Source: GCA-016700035 sp964454845 (GTDB lineage Bacteria > Patescibacteriota > Saccharimonadia > CAILAD01 > GCA-016700035). From it: a stretch of DNA of 46,660 nucleotides. The stretch is taken from contig CAYVVS010000005.1 of assembly GCA_964454845.1 (NCBI GenBank), forward strand, positions 1 through 46,660. The letters are read 5' to 3'. A program made the translations under genes and the position numbers. Under the pieces are notes generated by a model, which did not search any database, had not been told where the DNA came from, and saw nothing but the letters and a program-made list of their open reading frames with translations. Numbering within the stretch: position 1 is the first letter of the stretch; every line of letters begins with the position of its first letter. This document shows positions 15,612 through 24,626 of this stretch, one piece after another.

Positions 15612-16772
15612 ATGCGCGTGGCTATTTATCACAATCTACCCGATGGAGGCGCTATAAGGGCACTTCACGAACTAGTCAGGCACTCTTATGAAGAGGTTGA
15701 GTACGACCTGTATCAACTTGCGCCAATTGATCAGGCGTCTCGGTATAATTTTCAACCTTATGTAAAAAATCATAAAAGCTATGATTATATCTATAGCCCT
15801 TCAAAAATAGACATACTCATAGAAATAGTTACTCGGTTCGCAAGGCTACGTCGTATACAGAAAAACATTGCCCATGAGATTGATAGTAAAAATTATGATG
15901 CAGTATTTGTTCATCACTGCGCCATAGCGCAAACTCCATTTTTGTTGGAATATCTGAAAACAAAGAGTTTATATTTTATTCAGGAGCCTAGGCGCTTAAG
16001 TTTTGAGCAAGACTTTTATAAGAACTCAAAAGAAATGATTCCTAAAGTTCTCCGAGCGCCGTGGGTTCTCCGCCAGAAGATACTCAAGGATTTCGATATA
16101 GTAAATGCTAGTAAGTGTTCAGCTGCGCTCTGTAATTCGAAGTATGCTCAAGGAAATATTTCTAAGGCTTATAATATCAATGCCGAGGTGTGTTACTTGG
16201 GTATTGATAAAGAAAAATTTTTCTATACCAAGCAAGCTAAGAAAAATCAGATCGTTGTAGTGGGTACGTTGCATCCTGCCAAAGGGCAAGATTTGGCAAT
16301 TAGGGCACTTGCAAAGACTGACGCTAAACATGTAACGAAATTGGTGCTTGTGTACGAAAATTATGATACTAGATACAAGCAAGAGTTAAATGAGCTTTCA
16401 GATAATCTAGGCGTTACAATCGAATTTAGACAAGGGGTTTCAGATGGACAGTTGGCACAAATTTATAGCGAGAGTATTGCTACTCTAGCTGTTGCCGCGA
16501 AAGAACCTTTTGGGTTTACCCCTATAGAGTCTGCTGCTTGTGGAACGCCAACGGTTGCAGTAAAACAAGGCGGATATCTAGAGACCGTGAATGATGGTAT
16601 TAATGGTTTGCTTTGCAAAAGAGATGTAAGCAGTATTGCTCATGCAATTAAAAAAGTAGAGAAGACTAACTGGAGCCCAGGAGTGATGAGCAAGGAGGCT
16701 CGGGCAAAATGGAGCTGGCAGACTTCGGCTGAAAACTACTTAGATGCCCTAGAGGAGCTAGTTGATGGCTAA
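15612..16772 (+). CDS. Family 4 glycosyltransferase
   Basis: The 386-aa protein begins MRVAIYHNLPDGGAIRALHEL, the usual GT4 N-terminal loop that contacts the acceptor. The second Rossmann domain starts near QIVVVGTLHPAKGQDLAIRAL (about 213-233), and the donor-binding signature EPFGFTPIESAACGTPTVAV (about 299-318) carries both conserved Glu residues. It follows a TATAAT box 11 nt upstream, so it starts a second transcript of the locus. Its last 8 nt overlap the next gene. The sugar is unknown. Confidence 0.85.
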   Translation: MRVAIYHNLPDGGAIRALHELVRHSYEEVEYDLYQLAPIDQASRYNFQPYVKNHKSYDYIYSPSKIDILIEIVTRFARLRRIQKNIAHEIDSKNYDAVFVHHCAIAQTPFLLEYLKTKSLYFIQEPRRLSFEQDFYKNSKEMIPKVLRAPWVLRQKILKDFDIVNASKCSAALCNSKYAQGNISKAYNINAEVCYLGIDKEKFFYTKQAKKNQIVVVGTLHPAKGQDLAIRALAKTDAKHVTKLVLVYENYDTRYKQELNELSDNLGVTIEFRQGVSDGQLAQIYSESIATLAVAAKEPFGFTPIESAACGTPTVAVKQGGYLETVNDGINGLLCKRDVSSIAHAIKKVEKTNWSPGVMSKEARAKWSWQTSAENYLDALEELVDG

Positions 16773-17739
16773 AGCTCGAGTAGCCGTTGTATTAGTTAAT
16801 TGGAATGGGGTGGAGATAATTCCCGCTGCCCTAGATTCTTTAAGAAAGCAAACCTTTAAGAGCTTTGAGACTGTAGTTGTGGACAATAACTCTCAAGACG
16901 ACTCTATTAAGTTTATAACTGAAAAATACCCTGAAGTGAAAGTGATTTCTGAGAAAAAAAATCATGGGTTTGCTAAGGCTGTTAATATTGCCGTAAAGAA
17001 TATAAACACTGAGTATTTTGCATTATTAAACACAGACGCAGTTGCTGATAAAGATTGGCTGAAACAACTTGTAAGGTTCGCCGATACTGACGAGAGTCTA
17101 GCTGTCGTTACGGCGCTATCCGTATTGCCAGGTGGAAAGACTATTGATGCTTCGGGCGATAATATGAGCAGGTGGGGTGTTGCTTTTCCAAGAATGAGAG
17201 GTCAGAATGTCGCCGCAATACAGGCGCAGTCTAATGCAGAGATTTTTTCCGGATCGGGTGGTTATTCTCTCTATCGAGTTGATGCATGGAGAGAGATTGG
17301 AGGTTTCGATAGTGCATTTTTTATGTATTACGAAGATGTAGATTACTGTTATCGTGCTCGTCTGTGTGGCTACAATATAGGGCTGTCTCCAGATGCATTA
17401 ATTACGCACGGTTTGGGTGTATCTTCTAGTAAGAGGGGCAAGAATTTCTCACGTCGCTATGTTATACGTAATGCTCAATTTGTGTATTGGAAGAACACTC
17501 CTTCTAAAATAATCTATCGCACACTTATTAAATTTTGTTTTGTAAATATGTATATGCTCTTGGCAGCGATTAAGTCCCTGGCATTTAAGGAGTTAGCGAT
17601 AGCGTATTGGGAATTTTTCAGAGCACTACCTCGTATCTATCGACAAAGACAACGTATTCAAGCCAAGTCGAATATTGCTTGGCCACAGGTTTATGCTGTG
17701 ATGTCAGATGAGTGGCCTTTCAGGCGTGAGGAAAATTAA
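16765..17739 (+). CDS. Family 2 glycosyltransferase (rhamnosyltransferase-like)
   Basis: The start is set at the ATG at 16765, preceded by GAGGAG (16752-16757); a TTG one codon earlier is in frame. The 324-aa product reads VAVVLVNWNGVEIIPAALDSL (about 6-26), VVVDNNSQDDS, the metal-binding ALLNTDAV (about 91-98), and MYYEDVDYCYRARLCGY (about 189-205), the 'EDvD...R....G' pattern of WbbL/RfbN-like rhamnosyltransferases. It is followed after a 1-nt overlap by a second enzyme of the same subgroup. No membrane helices are obvious. Whether the donor really is dTDP-rhamnose is uncertain, as no rml genes are present here. Confidence 0.85.
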   Translation: MAKARVAVVLVNWNGVEIIPAALDSLRKQTFKSFETVVVDNNSQDDSIKFITEKYPEVKVISEKKNHGFAKAVNIAVKNINTEYFALLNTDAVADKDWLKQLVRFADTDESLAVVTALSVLPGGKTIDASGDNMSRWGVAFPRMRGQNVAAIQAQSNAEIFSGSGGYSLYRVDAWREIGGFDSAFFMYYEDVDYCYRARLCGYNIGLSPDALITHGLGVSSSKRGKNFSRRYVIRNAQFVYWKNTPSKIIYRTLIKFCFVNMYMLLAAIKSLAFKELAIAYWEFFRALPRIYRQRQRIQAKSNIAWPQVYAVMSDEWPFRREEN

Positions 17740-18587
17740 TGAAGTTATCGGTTGTTTATGTTAACTACAATACAGAAGACCTGTTAATGGCCAGTTTGTC
17801 TAGCTTAAAGAAAAACTTGCAACTGGAGCTCAAAGACTATGAGGTTTTGGTTATTGATAATGCATCCAGGGATCTAGATAAAAAAAGAATTAAGAGGGCG
17901 TTTAAGGGCGCCAAGATTATTGAGCTTGAGGAAAACTTCGGTTTTGGTCAGGGCAACAATGAAGGTGTAAGGCATGCAAAAGGGAAATATATTTGGCTAC
18001 TCAATACAGATACGGTTGTACCCGAGGGCAATGAGATGCATAAAATATTGGAATTTCTTGATTGTCATCCAGACTACGCCGCAGCTTTACCTTTACTGAC
18101 GGATGAAGAGGGAGTAGTGCAGCCAGCTCAGACGGATGATTTTCCAACACTATATAAACTGATGTTCTTAAAGCCGTTGGGATTTTTGAGCAAGCTAGTA
18201 AAAGTGGAAAAGGATAACTCACAGTCACAAGAAAAGGATGTTGATGTTGCGGTTGCAGCGGCGCTCGTTATATCTAAGGATGTTTTTGAGCAAGTAGATG
18301 GCTTTGACGGACGTTACTTCATGTATTATGAAGATACAGATCTTTGCAAGGCAGTTGCAGTAGCTGGATACAAGATAAGGTTTTACACTTCTGCCCACAT
18401 AATACACTTGTGGGGTAGAAGTATTTCTTCATCTTCAAGTAGAAAAAAATACTACTATGATTCGCAAAATAAATATTTTATAAAATGGCATGGAATTGTG
18501 GCCGCAGCTTTACTGCGAATATTTAGGATGCCGCTTTATATAAAGAATGTAATTTTAGCAGGAATACATGAGAAACAAGATACATAA
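17739..18587 (+). CDS. Family 2 glycosyltransferase (rhamnosyltransferase-like)
   Basis: The 282-aa enzyme starts in a TAATG junction with the previous gene. It shows LSVVYVNYNTEDLLMASL (about 3-20), VLVIDNASRD, WLLNTDTVVPEG (about 87-98) and MYYEDTDLCKAVAVAGY (about 189-205), the same subgroup as its neighbour but clearly diverged. A C-terminal hydrophobic/basic helix may associate with the membrane. The two neighbours probably add successive sugars to the lipid-linked glycan. It overlaps the ligase gene by 20 nt. Confidence 0.85.
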   Translation: MKLSVVYVNYNTEDLLMASLSSLKKNLQLELKDYEVLVIDNASRDLDKKRIKRAFKGAKIIELEENFGFGQGNNEGVRHAKGKYIWLLNTDTVVPEGNEMHKILEFLDCHPDYAAALPLLTDEEGVVQPAQTDDFPTLYKLMFLKPLGFLSKLVKVEKDNSQSQEKDVDVAVAAALVISKDVFEQVDGFDGRYFMYYEDTDLCKAVAVAGYKIRFYTSAHIIHLWGRSISSSSSRKKYYYDSQNKYFIKWHGIVAAALLRIFRMPLYIKNVILAGIHEKQDT

Positions 18588-19959
18588 AGTCTTAAAATAT
18601 GTCCGAAGTAATCCCGAGCTAATCCTCTTACAAGCGATGGTGCTGTCGTTGCCGTTCGAGCGGATACCTTCTTTTGATATTGCTTTTATCACTGTCAGGC
18701 CAAGCTTGGTTATTGGGGGGATATTAATTTTGCGAGCACTCTGGCTGTTTGTAAACGCACGTAAGCCGAGAAGGTTACCGCTGGAGATCTTACTAATTGG
18801 GCTATTTTTATTCTGGATAACATTACTCATTCCTGCATCTTTAAATCAGGCTAGAGCCTTGCAGGTTGTTGTATATACGGGCTTTACCGTTAGCGTTGCC
18901 TTAAGTATTTTCTATTTATGGCAGAACATCGACTCCAATTCTAGGAGAAAAGTGATCCTGGCGTTATATGTAGCCGCTATAATCACTTCAATATTTGGTC
19001 TTTATCAATATTTTGGAGACTTTTTTGGGCTAAGCACTCCTTACACTGGGCTTGCAGAAAGGTATAGCTGGAAGGTATTTGGTTTCGCGAGAGTACAATC
19101 TACGGGCTTAGAGCCGCTGTATTTTGGCTCTTATCTGTTGATGCCCACACTTATCCTTATGAATGAAATTCTCTATAGAAGAAAAACACTCAAATTTAGT
19201 ACAGCCGTACTCATTTTATTTGTAACAACGCTCGGGCTTACTCTCTCTAGAGGTGCAATTTATGGTTTGATTGGCGCAGTATTAGTCACTCTTTTCTTTG
19301 CGGCAATATATAGGAAAAAACTCGAGAGAGGCAGATTAAAAAAGATAGTTTTTGCAGTTTTTATGGGCTTTTTGTTTTCTTTGGTTTGCGTGCAGCTTTT
19401 CAATCGCACACCACCGACGCAAGGGCCCACTGAGGGGAAAAAAGCAGCAGGTGCTTATGTGCAGCAACTTACAAATTCGGGAGTTGAAGGCGCAGGAGAT
19501 GATAGGAGTCGCTTCAGGAACAAGGCAATTAGTATGGCTACTTCTGATGTTAGTGTTTTGGTTTTTGGGATAGGCCCAGGGCAGTTTGGTCCATATATAC
19601 AAGGAGCTAATGCTGAAGGAGGCTGGGCCATTGTGAATAATCTTCCTCTAGAAGTCCTTTTGGAGACCGGCTTAATTGGATCGCTTATTATTCTTGTGGC
19701 GATGATTTTAGTTGTTCGACAATCTTTACTTCTACTGAAAAAAGTCGAAGGTTATGAAGGCTATCTGATATTCGGGTTACTAGCCTACCTATTCTCGCAG
19801 CTAATTCAGGCACAGACTTTTTCTACTCTCTATATCCTTCATATTTGGTTTGCTATTGGTTTGCTTTTGGCTGTAAATCATGCAGTAAAAAATTCTCTAG
19901 GTAAAAACAGTAAAAAGCGTATGCAGTCCGAGAAGTATGCCCGTGTGGCCCGGCCTTAA
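18568..19959 (+). CDS. O-antigen ligase/polymerase-like membrane protein (Wzy/WaaL family)
   Basis: This 463-aa protein has about eleven to twelve membrane helices and one long extracytoplasmic loop (about residues 277-345) before the last helices, the layout of the Wzy_C/O-antigen ligase family. TLGLTLSRGAIYGLIGAVL (about 214-232) is the motif around the conserved Arg of that family. The large loop contains GIGPGQFGPYI and a conserved-looking NNLPLEVLLETG, matching the family's 'H/N-N..l..l.e.G' region. The protein may join repeat units or transfer the finished glycan to a carrier. In an ABC-exported pathway a ligase role is more likely than polymerisation; the sequence does not decide. Confidence 0.8.
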   Translation: MRNKIHKVLKYVRSNPELILLQAMVLSLPFERIPSFDIAFITVRPSLVIGGILILRALWLFVNARKPRRLPLEILLIGLFLFWITLLIPASLNQARALQVVVYTGFTVSVALSIFYLWQNIDSNSRRKVILALYVAAIITSIFGLYQYFGDFFGLSTPYTGLAERYSWKVFGFARVQSTGLEPLYFGSYLLMPTLILMNEILYRRKTLKFSTAVLILFVTTLGLTLSRGAIYGLIGAVLVTLFFAAIYRKKLERGRLKKIVFAVFMGFLFSLVCVQLFNRTPPTQGPTEGKKAAGAYVQQLTNSGVEGAGDDRSRFRNKAISMATSDVSVLVFGIGPGQFGPYIQGANAEGGWAIVNNLPLEVLLETGLIGSLIILVAMILVVRQSLLLLKKVEGYEGYLIFGLLAYLFSQLIQAQTFSTLYILHIWFAIGLLLAVNHAVKNSLGKNSKKRMQSEKYARVARP

Positions 19960-21121
19960 AAAGATCTCAGCTTTACTCACACGTTATCCTGTGGTAACGA
20001 TAACATTTTTGTGGATAATTGTATTAATCTTATTGCGTGCTTTTGTAGTTACGGCAATTAATCAGCCGGGCAATCCAGAGTATAACCCGGCATTGATATC
20101 GTCTATACAGGGGGCGGTCAAATGGGATGGCTACTATTACTTGCAAATAATACGCCAGGGCTACGATTTTTCTGGGCCAACTGCTGTTTTCTATCCAGTA
20201 TTTCCGGTTATCGTCTGGCTGGTTGGTAAATTAGGACTAGGCTTAGTTGTTTCGGCCCAGATAGTGAATGTGTTGGCGTTAATTCTTGCGGCACAGGGCT
20301 TATACCTGTTAAGTCTGGTCGCTACAAAAAAACGTCGAATTGCGTTTCTCGCCGTACTTGTGTGGCTTGCTTTTCCTGCATCGCATTTCTTCATTGCATT
20401 TTATACAGAGGCATTATTTGCATGCCTAGTGGTCTGGTCATTATTTTTGCTTTTACGAAAGCAATATGTGTGGGCGGGCTTCTTGGCTGGTTTGGCAAGT
20501 GGGACAAGAGGAGTTGGGGTTGTGCTTGCAGTAGTAATACTTATACAATATCTTGCCGACAAAAGCTGGTCATGGAGGAAAATTGACTGGCAAATATTGG
20601 CAGTTCCACTTTCTCTTTCGGGCATCTTTGCCTATTGGCTCTGGATATATTCAGATACCAATGTGTTGCCTTGGTTTTTCTTTTCGGGACTCTATGCAAA
20701 ATTTTGGCCATATATGCACTTCGAGCCCAACTTCATAAAAACGTTCTACGTCGAGATATTATCGATGGTTAGGCTGATTAATTCAACGAGCTGGCTGGAT
20801 GCGTGGCTCAGTGAGTGGTTTACGAAGCTGCATTTCTTTATTGCGTGGTTAGTAATTGCATATAGCGCTTGGCTAGGCTGGGTAAAAAAGTTACCGCTGG
20901 CTCTCGTGCTGTACTCGGCACTGACGGCACTTATGCTGATTCTGACCGGTAACTTCGTCTCGCACTCTAGGTATATTTTGCCGGTTTTTCCGGTGTTCAT
21001 CCTCATCGCAATGTGGCTCGATAAGCAGGCTGAGTGGGTGAGAACTCTATACTTTGTCGTGTCTGCCATAGCGCTCGGCGCTATGCTGACACTGTTTTCA
21101 AACGGCTATTGGGTTGGCTAA
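19937..21121 (+). CDS. PIG-V-like GT-C mannosyltransferase
   Basis: The 394-aa protein has about ten helices and the PIG-V family pattern: an extracytoplasmic loop WDGYYYLQIIRQGY (about 57-70) after the first helix, FYPVFPVIVWLV (about 80-91), then AFYTEALFACLVVWSLF (about 154-170) and FLAGLASGTRGVG (about 182-194). PIG-V and its bacterial relatives are dolichyl/polyprenyl-phosphate-dependent GT-C enzymes that add mannose outside the membrane. In this locus it would modify the glycan or a wall polymer after export. It starts inside the 3' end of the ligase gene (23-nt overlap). The family is clear; the actual sugar is not. Confidence 0.8.
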   Translation: MPVWPGLKKISALLTRYPVVTITFLWIIVLILLRAFVVTAINQPGNPEYNPALISSIQGAVKWDGYYYLQIIRQGYDFSGPTAVFYPVFPVIVWLVGKLGLGLVVSAQIVNVLALILAAQGLYLLSLVATKKRRIAFLAVLVWLAFPASHFFIAFYTEALFACLVVWSLFLLLRKQYVWAGFLAGLASGTRGVGVVLAVVILIQYLADKSWSWRKIDWQILAVPLSLSGIFAYWLWIYSDTNVLPWFFFSGLYAKFWPYMHFEPNFIKTFYVEILSMVRLINSTSWLDAWLSEWFTKLHFFIAWLVIAYSAWLGWVKKLPLALVLYSALTALMLILTGNFVSHSRYILPVFPVFILIAMWLDKQAEWVRTLYFVVSAIALGAMLTLFSNGYWVG

Positions 21122-21125
21122 AAAG

Positions 21126-21155
21126 TTGACGCGTTAACTAATTGGCGCGTACCAT
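21126..21155 (+). promoter_or_regulatory. Promoter of the reductase operon, leaderless
   Basis: TTGACG (21126-21131), 18-nt spacer, TACCAT (21150-21155). The ATG at 21163 follows after 7 nt, so the message would start at the start codon. This supports ATG 21163 over the in-frame TTG at 21142, which lies between the boxes. Confidence 0.5.
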
Positions 21156-21162
21156 AAAGAGT

Positions 21163-22518
21163 ATGACAGTCGATCAACTTACGTGGAAACAATGGCGCTG
21201 GATTCTATTGTGGCTCGCGCAAATAGTTATGATCGCTGCAGTGTGGCTTTTTAGTAGTGGTAAGTTTATCGGTACTGGCTACGCGCCCACGTTGATTGCA
21301 TTCGCCCGCCTTGCCGGTTTGCTCGCAGCATTTACGGTGCTCATACAGGTGGTGCTTGTCAGTAGGGTGACGTTTATTGAAAGAGACTTTGGCCTCGATA
21401 GACTCACGCGCATACACCGCTGGAATGGATTTGCAGCATTGGTGCTCGTGTTCATGCATGTTCCTACTCTTATTTTGGCATATTCTACCGTGTATGGTGT
21501 GCAGCCCCCTGAAGTCTTGCCGCTCTTTTTCCAAAACTTTGAAGATACATTTCAGGCATTTATTGCCGAAATTCTACTCGTTATTGTTGCTGTATCATCG
21601 TTAGTAATTGCTCGTAAAAAACTGCGTTATGAGTGGTGGTATGCAATTCATCTCTTAACGTATCTTGTAGTGCTGTTTTCATTTGGCCACCAAATCGATA
21701 ATGGTCGGGAGCTCGCAAAAATTGAATGGTTTCGCATGTACTGGATTGCACTTTATGGATTGGTGTTTCTTTTGGTTGTGTATTATCGGTTTGCGCGTCA
21801 GTTGTTGCTCTACAGGCAGCAAGATTTTCGGGTTGCTCGCATTGTGGAAGAGGCGAGTGGCGTGCATAGCGTCTATATTCGCGGGAAAAATATTCGCAAT
21901 TTTCACTACACCGCAGGGCAGTTTGGTAAGTTTCGTTTTCTAGCCAAGGGCTTTTGGCTACAAGAGCATCCTTTTAGCTTTTCTATCGAACCAAACAGCG
22001 ATGAGTTACGTATTAGTGTAAAAACATTGGGTGACTTTACGGCAAATATTGCACAGATCCCAGAGAATACTCACGTAATTGTCGATGGACCTTACGGACG
22101 GTTTACTACCGAAAGAATCACTCAAAAAAGGGTGGTATATATTGCGGGTGGCATTGGCATAACTCCAATTCGCTCCATGCTTGGTGCCTTGGCCGAAGCT
22201 GGAAGTCAAAAGAAAGTTTGGCTGTTTTATAGCACCAAAGCCAGTAGCGAGCGGGTGTTTGAAAAAGAGCTCGCTCGAATTTCTCAGGACATGGATCTTA
22301 CTCTGCGGAATGTTGTGCAAGAAGGCCCTAAAAAGAACGACATTGCTGGCATGATTTCTGCAGATGTACTGAAAAAAGAACTCAAGAATTTGAGCAGCAC
22401 AGACTTTTACATTTGTGGCCCTCCAGGCATGATGCGCGCTATAAAAACTCAGCTGCTTGATGCTGGTGTGGAGTCAGTAAATATTCATACGGAAGAATTT
22501 AGTTTGGTGAAGTCATGA
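21163..22518 (+). CDS. Transmembrane heme/flavin reductase (ferric reductase-like domain plus FAD/NAD(P) domain)
   Basis: This 451-aa protein has an N-terminal six-helix ferric-reductase-like domain (about residues 10-200). His residues in RIHRWNGF, FMHVPT, AIHLLTY and FGHQI could ligate two hemes across the membrane. The C-terminal half (about 220-451) is a ferredoxin-NADP reductase fold with EHPFSFS (FAD), GDFT, GGIGITPIRSML (NAD(P)H) and YICGPPGMM near the end. It would pass electrons from NAD(P)H through flavin and heme across the membrane to an outside acceptor such as ferric iron, oxygen or a quinone. It is the first gene of an operon with marR (ATGA overlap). The acceptor is not known. 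Confidence 0.85.
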   Translation: MTVDQLTWKQWRWILLWLAQIVMIAAVWLFSSGKFIGTGYAPTLIAFARLAGLLAAFTVLIQVVLVSRVTFIERDFGLDRLTRIHRWNGFAALVLVFMHVPTLILAYSTVYGVQPPEVLPLFFQNFEDTFQAFIAEILLVIVAVSSLVIARKKLRYEWWYAIHLLTYLVVLFSFGHQIDNGRELAKIEWFRMYWIALYGLVFLLVVYYRFARQLLLYRQQDFRVARIVEEASGVHSVYIRGKNIRNFHYTAGQFGKFRFLAKGFWLQEHPFSFSIEPNSDELRISVKTLGDFTANIAQIPENTHVIVDGPYGRFTTERITQKRVVYIAGGIGITPIRSMLGALAEAGSQKKVWLFYSTKASSERVFEKELARISQDMDLTLRNVVQEGPKKNDIAGMISADVLKKELKNLSSTDFYICGPPGMMRAIKTQLLDAGVESVNIHTEEFSLVKS

Positions 22519-23054
22519 AGCAAGAATGTTTTTCCTACACCTCCGCATTACAGTTGAGAAAAATAATGTACCAAATGGATAAAATGGCTGAACGGGCGCT
22601 TGCCGAGCAGCATCAACTGACTCTTTCTCAGTTTTTTGTGCTCGCGAAAATACAGGGAGGCGATCCTTGCCAACGAGATCTAGCTGATAGCCTGGGCATA
22701 ACGCCCGCGGCCGTGTCTCGACATATTGCAACGCTTACGGAGCTTGGCTATGTTGCAAAGACACAGGGTGAGACTGATCGACGCTTTGACTCTATACAGC
22801 TGACATCAGCAGGGCAAACTACCTTTCGAGATGCATCTAAGTCGATAGATAAGTTTTTTTCGGAGCAATCGCAGAATGTTACTCGCGATCAATACGCGCA
22901 GATCTCAGCGGCTTTAGCAGCACTTTCTTGTTGCTTTGATAGGGATGGGGCAGCTAGGATTGAGCAAAAGTCCAAGAAGACGTTACAGCCAGAAAAACTG
23001 ATTGCAGGCTTAGTCGTATTGAGCACAATTCTTTCATTTGACGTGATACGATAG
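22515..23054 (+). CDS. MarR-family transcriptional regulator
   Basis: The 179-aa protein overlaps the reductase gene by 4 nt. A winged helix is clear: SQFFVLAKIQ (about 38-47), CQRDLADSLGITPAAVSRHIATLTELGYV (about 53-81, recognition helix at TPAAVSRHIATL) and the wing TQGETDRRFDSIQLTSAG (about 84-101). The C-terminal tail beyond the usual MarR length (about 145-179) is basic and then hydrophobic. A CC pair (about 136-137) and a Cys before the recognition helix could make it redox-sensitive, as in OhrR/QorR-type MarR proteins; this is inference from position. It probably regulates the reductase operon it sits in. Confidence 0.85.
   Translation: MKQECFSYTSALQLRKIMYQMDKMAERALAEQHQLTLSQFFVLAKIQGGDPCQRDLADSLGITPAAVSRHIATLTELGYVAKTQGETDRRFDSIQLTSAGQTTFRDASKSIDKFFSEQSQNVTRDQYAQISAALAALSCCFDRDGAARIEQKSKKTLQPEKLIAGLVVLSTILSFDVIR
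23044..23052 (+). promoter_or_regulatory. Extended -10 box for the DUF2177 gene
   Basis: TGA plus TACGAT (23047-23052), inside the end of marR. The ATG at 23061 follows after 8 nt, so this promoter would make a leaderless message for the DUF2177 and malic enzyme genes. Confidence 0.45.
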
Positions 23055-23060
23055 AGCGTG

Positions 23061-23498
23061 ATGCATAAAAAGGCCACCCTCTACATAATCGGATTTGTAA
23101 CGTTCTCATTGCTTCAGTATATGTGGCTGCAAGTGGCGGCTCGTGATATTTATAAGCGTGCACTCGAGCAATATGTATCAAGTGAATTTTCATTGCTGTG
23201 GTTTGTTCTTTTTGCGGTAATTTTTTCCTCCGCATTAACCTATATAGCCATAGCTCGTGAAAAAAAACGACCAGCCATGGGGCAGTCATTACTACGAGCG
23301 GGTGTATTTGGCGGTTTGGTGTTTGGCTTGATTAACTTGAAAAATTTACAGTTTTTACATGACTGGCAATTGGGAATTTCTGTGATTGACACGATTTGGG
23401 GAGCCATTGTGGCTACTGCAAGCGTAGCGCTGACACTTATTATTTTTGAAAAACTAGAGGAGACACGTAATGGAGCAAAACAACGACCCAGTTCTTGA
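23061..23498 (+). CDS. DUF2177-family membrane protein
   Basis: The 145-aa protein has four membrane helices. An ATG at 23061 is preferred over the GTG just before it because of promoter spacing. The last third, with GVFGGLVFGLINLKNLQFLHDW followed by ISVIDTIWGAIVATASVALT, fits the DUF2177 pattern 'G...Y...N...l..W....t..D..WG'. The early segment LLQYMWLQVAARDIYKRAL also fits ('...lW......Y'). No biochemical role is established for the family. The gene overlaps malic enzyme by 29 nt, so the two are expressed together. Confidence 0.75.
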   Translation: MHKKATLYIIGFVTFSLLQYMWLQVAARDIYKRALEQYVSSEFSLLWFVLFAVIFSSALTYIAIAREKKRPAMGQSLLRAGVFGGLVFGLINLKNLQFLHDWQLGISVIDTIWGAIVATASVALTLIIFEKLEETRNGAKQRPSS

Positions 23499-24615
23499 GC
23501 ACGCAAAACATAAGGGCAAGATTCATATTGAATCGAATGCAGAACTTACGGAAGCATCACTCGCGACATTTTATACACCGGGTGTGGCAGCGGTTTCTCG
23601 TGAGCTGGCAGAAAAACCAGAGCGTGCAAGAGAGCTGACAAGTGCGGCTGGTGCTGTGGCGGTAGTTAGTGACGGCTCCGCGGTGTTAGGCCTGGGTAAT
23701 GTTGGGCCCCAGGCGGCTCTTCCGGTTATGGAAGGGAAAGCAATGCTGTTTCGCGAGTTGGGTGGAGTGAATGCTTGGCCGATTGTGCTTTCAACGCAGG
23801 ATCCCGATGAAGTCGTGCAGGCAGTACGTGCGATTGCGCCGGGATTTGGTGGCATAAACTTGGAAGACATAGCTGCTCCAGGCTGTTTTGAGATTGAGCG
23901 ACGCTTGCAAGCCGAGTTGGATATTCCGGTTGTGCACGACGATCAGCACGCTACGGCTATTGTAGTATTGGCAGGCGTCTATAATGCACTCAAGGTTGTT
24001 GGTAAGCAGCTGTCTGATGTAAGGGTTGTGGTAAACGGTGCAGGTGCAGCTGGCTCGGGAATTGCCAGGCTTATTCATGCGGCTGGTGTGCGTAAGCTAG
24101 TCGTGGTTGATTCTAAAGGGATTTTATCCCTTGATAGGGGTGATTTGCAGGGCGAAAAAGCCGAACTTGCCAAACTGAGTGGTGCCACGAGAAGCGGAGT
24201 CCTGACAGATGCGGTTCGGAGTGCGGACGTGCTTATCGGCGTTTCGGTAGCCGGAGCATTTACGCCCCAGATCATCCGAGAGATGAATCGTGACCCAATT
24301 GTTTTTGCGCTTGCTAATCCGGAGCCGGAAATTTTGCCTGAAGAAGCTAAGGCGGCGGGTGTGGCCGTTATGGCAACTGGCAGATCGGACTTTCCAAATC
24401 AGATAAATAACGTATTGGTGTTCCCTGGCTTGTTTAGAGGTCTGATGGATGCGCATAAGAATACTGTTGTGGTAGCTGATAAATTGCGAGTCGCTAGGGC
24501 GCTAGCTGGTCTCATCGATACGCCTCGGCCAGAACAGATAATTCCGGATGTGTTTGATAGTCGAGTGGCCTCTTGCGTTGCCGAGGCTATTACAGGTGAT
24601 ACAATAGAAGCATAA
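23470..24615 (+). CDS. NAD(P)-dependent malic enzyme (oxaloacetate-decarboxylating)
   Basis: This 381-aa enzyme converts malate to pyruvate and CO2 with reduction of NAD(P). Diagnostic pieces are LATFYTPGVAAVSRE (about 31-45, catalytic Tyr), PVMEGKAMLFRELGGVNAWPI (about 87-107, catalytic Lys), NLEDIAAPGCFEIER (metal ligands Glu/Asp), VVHDDQHATAIVVLAG (about 154-169, metal Asp), and the dinucleotide motif VNGAGAAGSGIARL (about 188-201). It lacks the phosphotransacetylase-like C-terminal domain of long MaeB enzymes, so it is the compact form. An RBS, GAGGAGA, lies at 23457-23463. In organisms with little central metabolism this enzyme can supply NAD(P)H and pyruvate, and it lies next to a membrane NAD(P)H reductase. 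Confidence 0.93.
   Translation: MEQNNDPVLEHAKHKGKIHIESNAELTEASLATFYTPGVAAVSRELAEKPERARELTSAAGAVAVVSDGSAVLGLGNVGPQAALPVMEGKAMLFRELGGVNAWPIVLSTQDPDEVVQAVRAIAPGFGGINLEDIAAPGCFEIERRLQAELDIPVVHDDQHATAIVVLAGVYNALKVVGKQLSDVRVVVNGAGAAGSGIARLIHAAGVRKLVVVDSKGILSLDRGDLQGEKAELAKLSGATRSGVLTDAVRSADVLIGVSVAGAFTPQIIREMNRDPIVFALANPEPEILPEEAKAAGVAVMATGRSDFPNQINNVLVFPGLFRGLMDAHKNTVVVADKLRVARALAGLIDTPRPEQIIPDVFDSRVASCVAEAITGDTIEA
24597..24605 (+). promoter_or_regulatory. Extended -10 promoter inside the end of the malic enzyme gene
   Basis: TGA plus TACAAT (24600-24605). Start would fall near 24612, leaving about 15 nt of leader with AAAAGGT before the ATG at 24627. Confidence 0.5.
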
Positions 24616-24626
24616 AAGGTATTTCT

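Noticed and set aside
21142..21162. TTG start for the reductase
   Set aside because: It lies between the -35 and -10 boxes; the ATG at 21163 fits the promoter and the chain start better.
23791..24456. Minus-strand ORFs inside the malic enzyme gene
   Set aside because: Shadows of a strongly conserved enzyme gene; no start signals.
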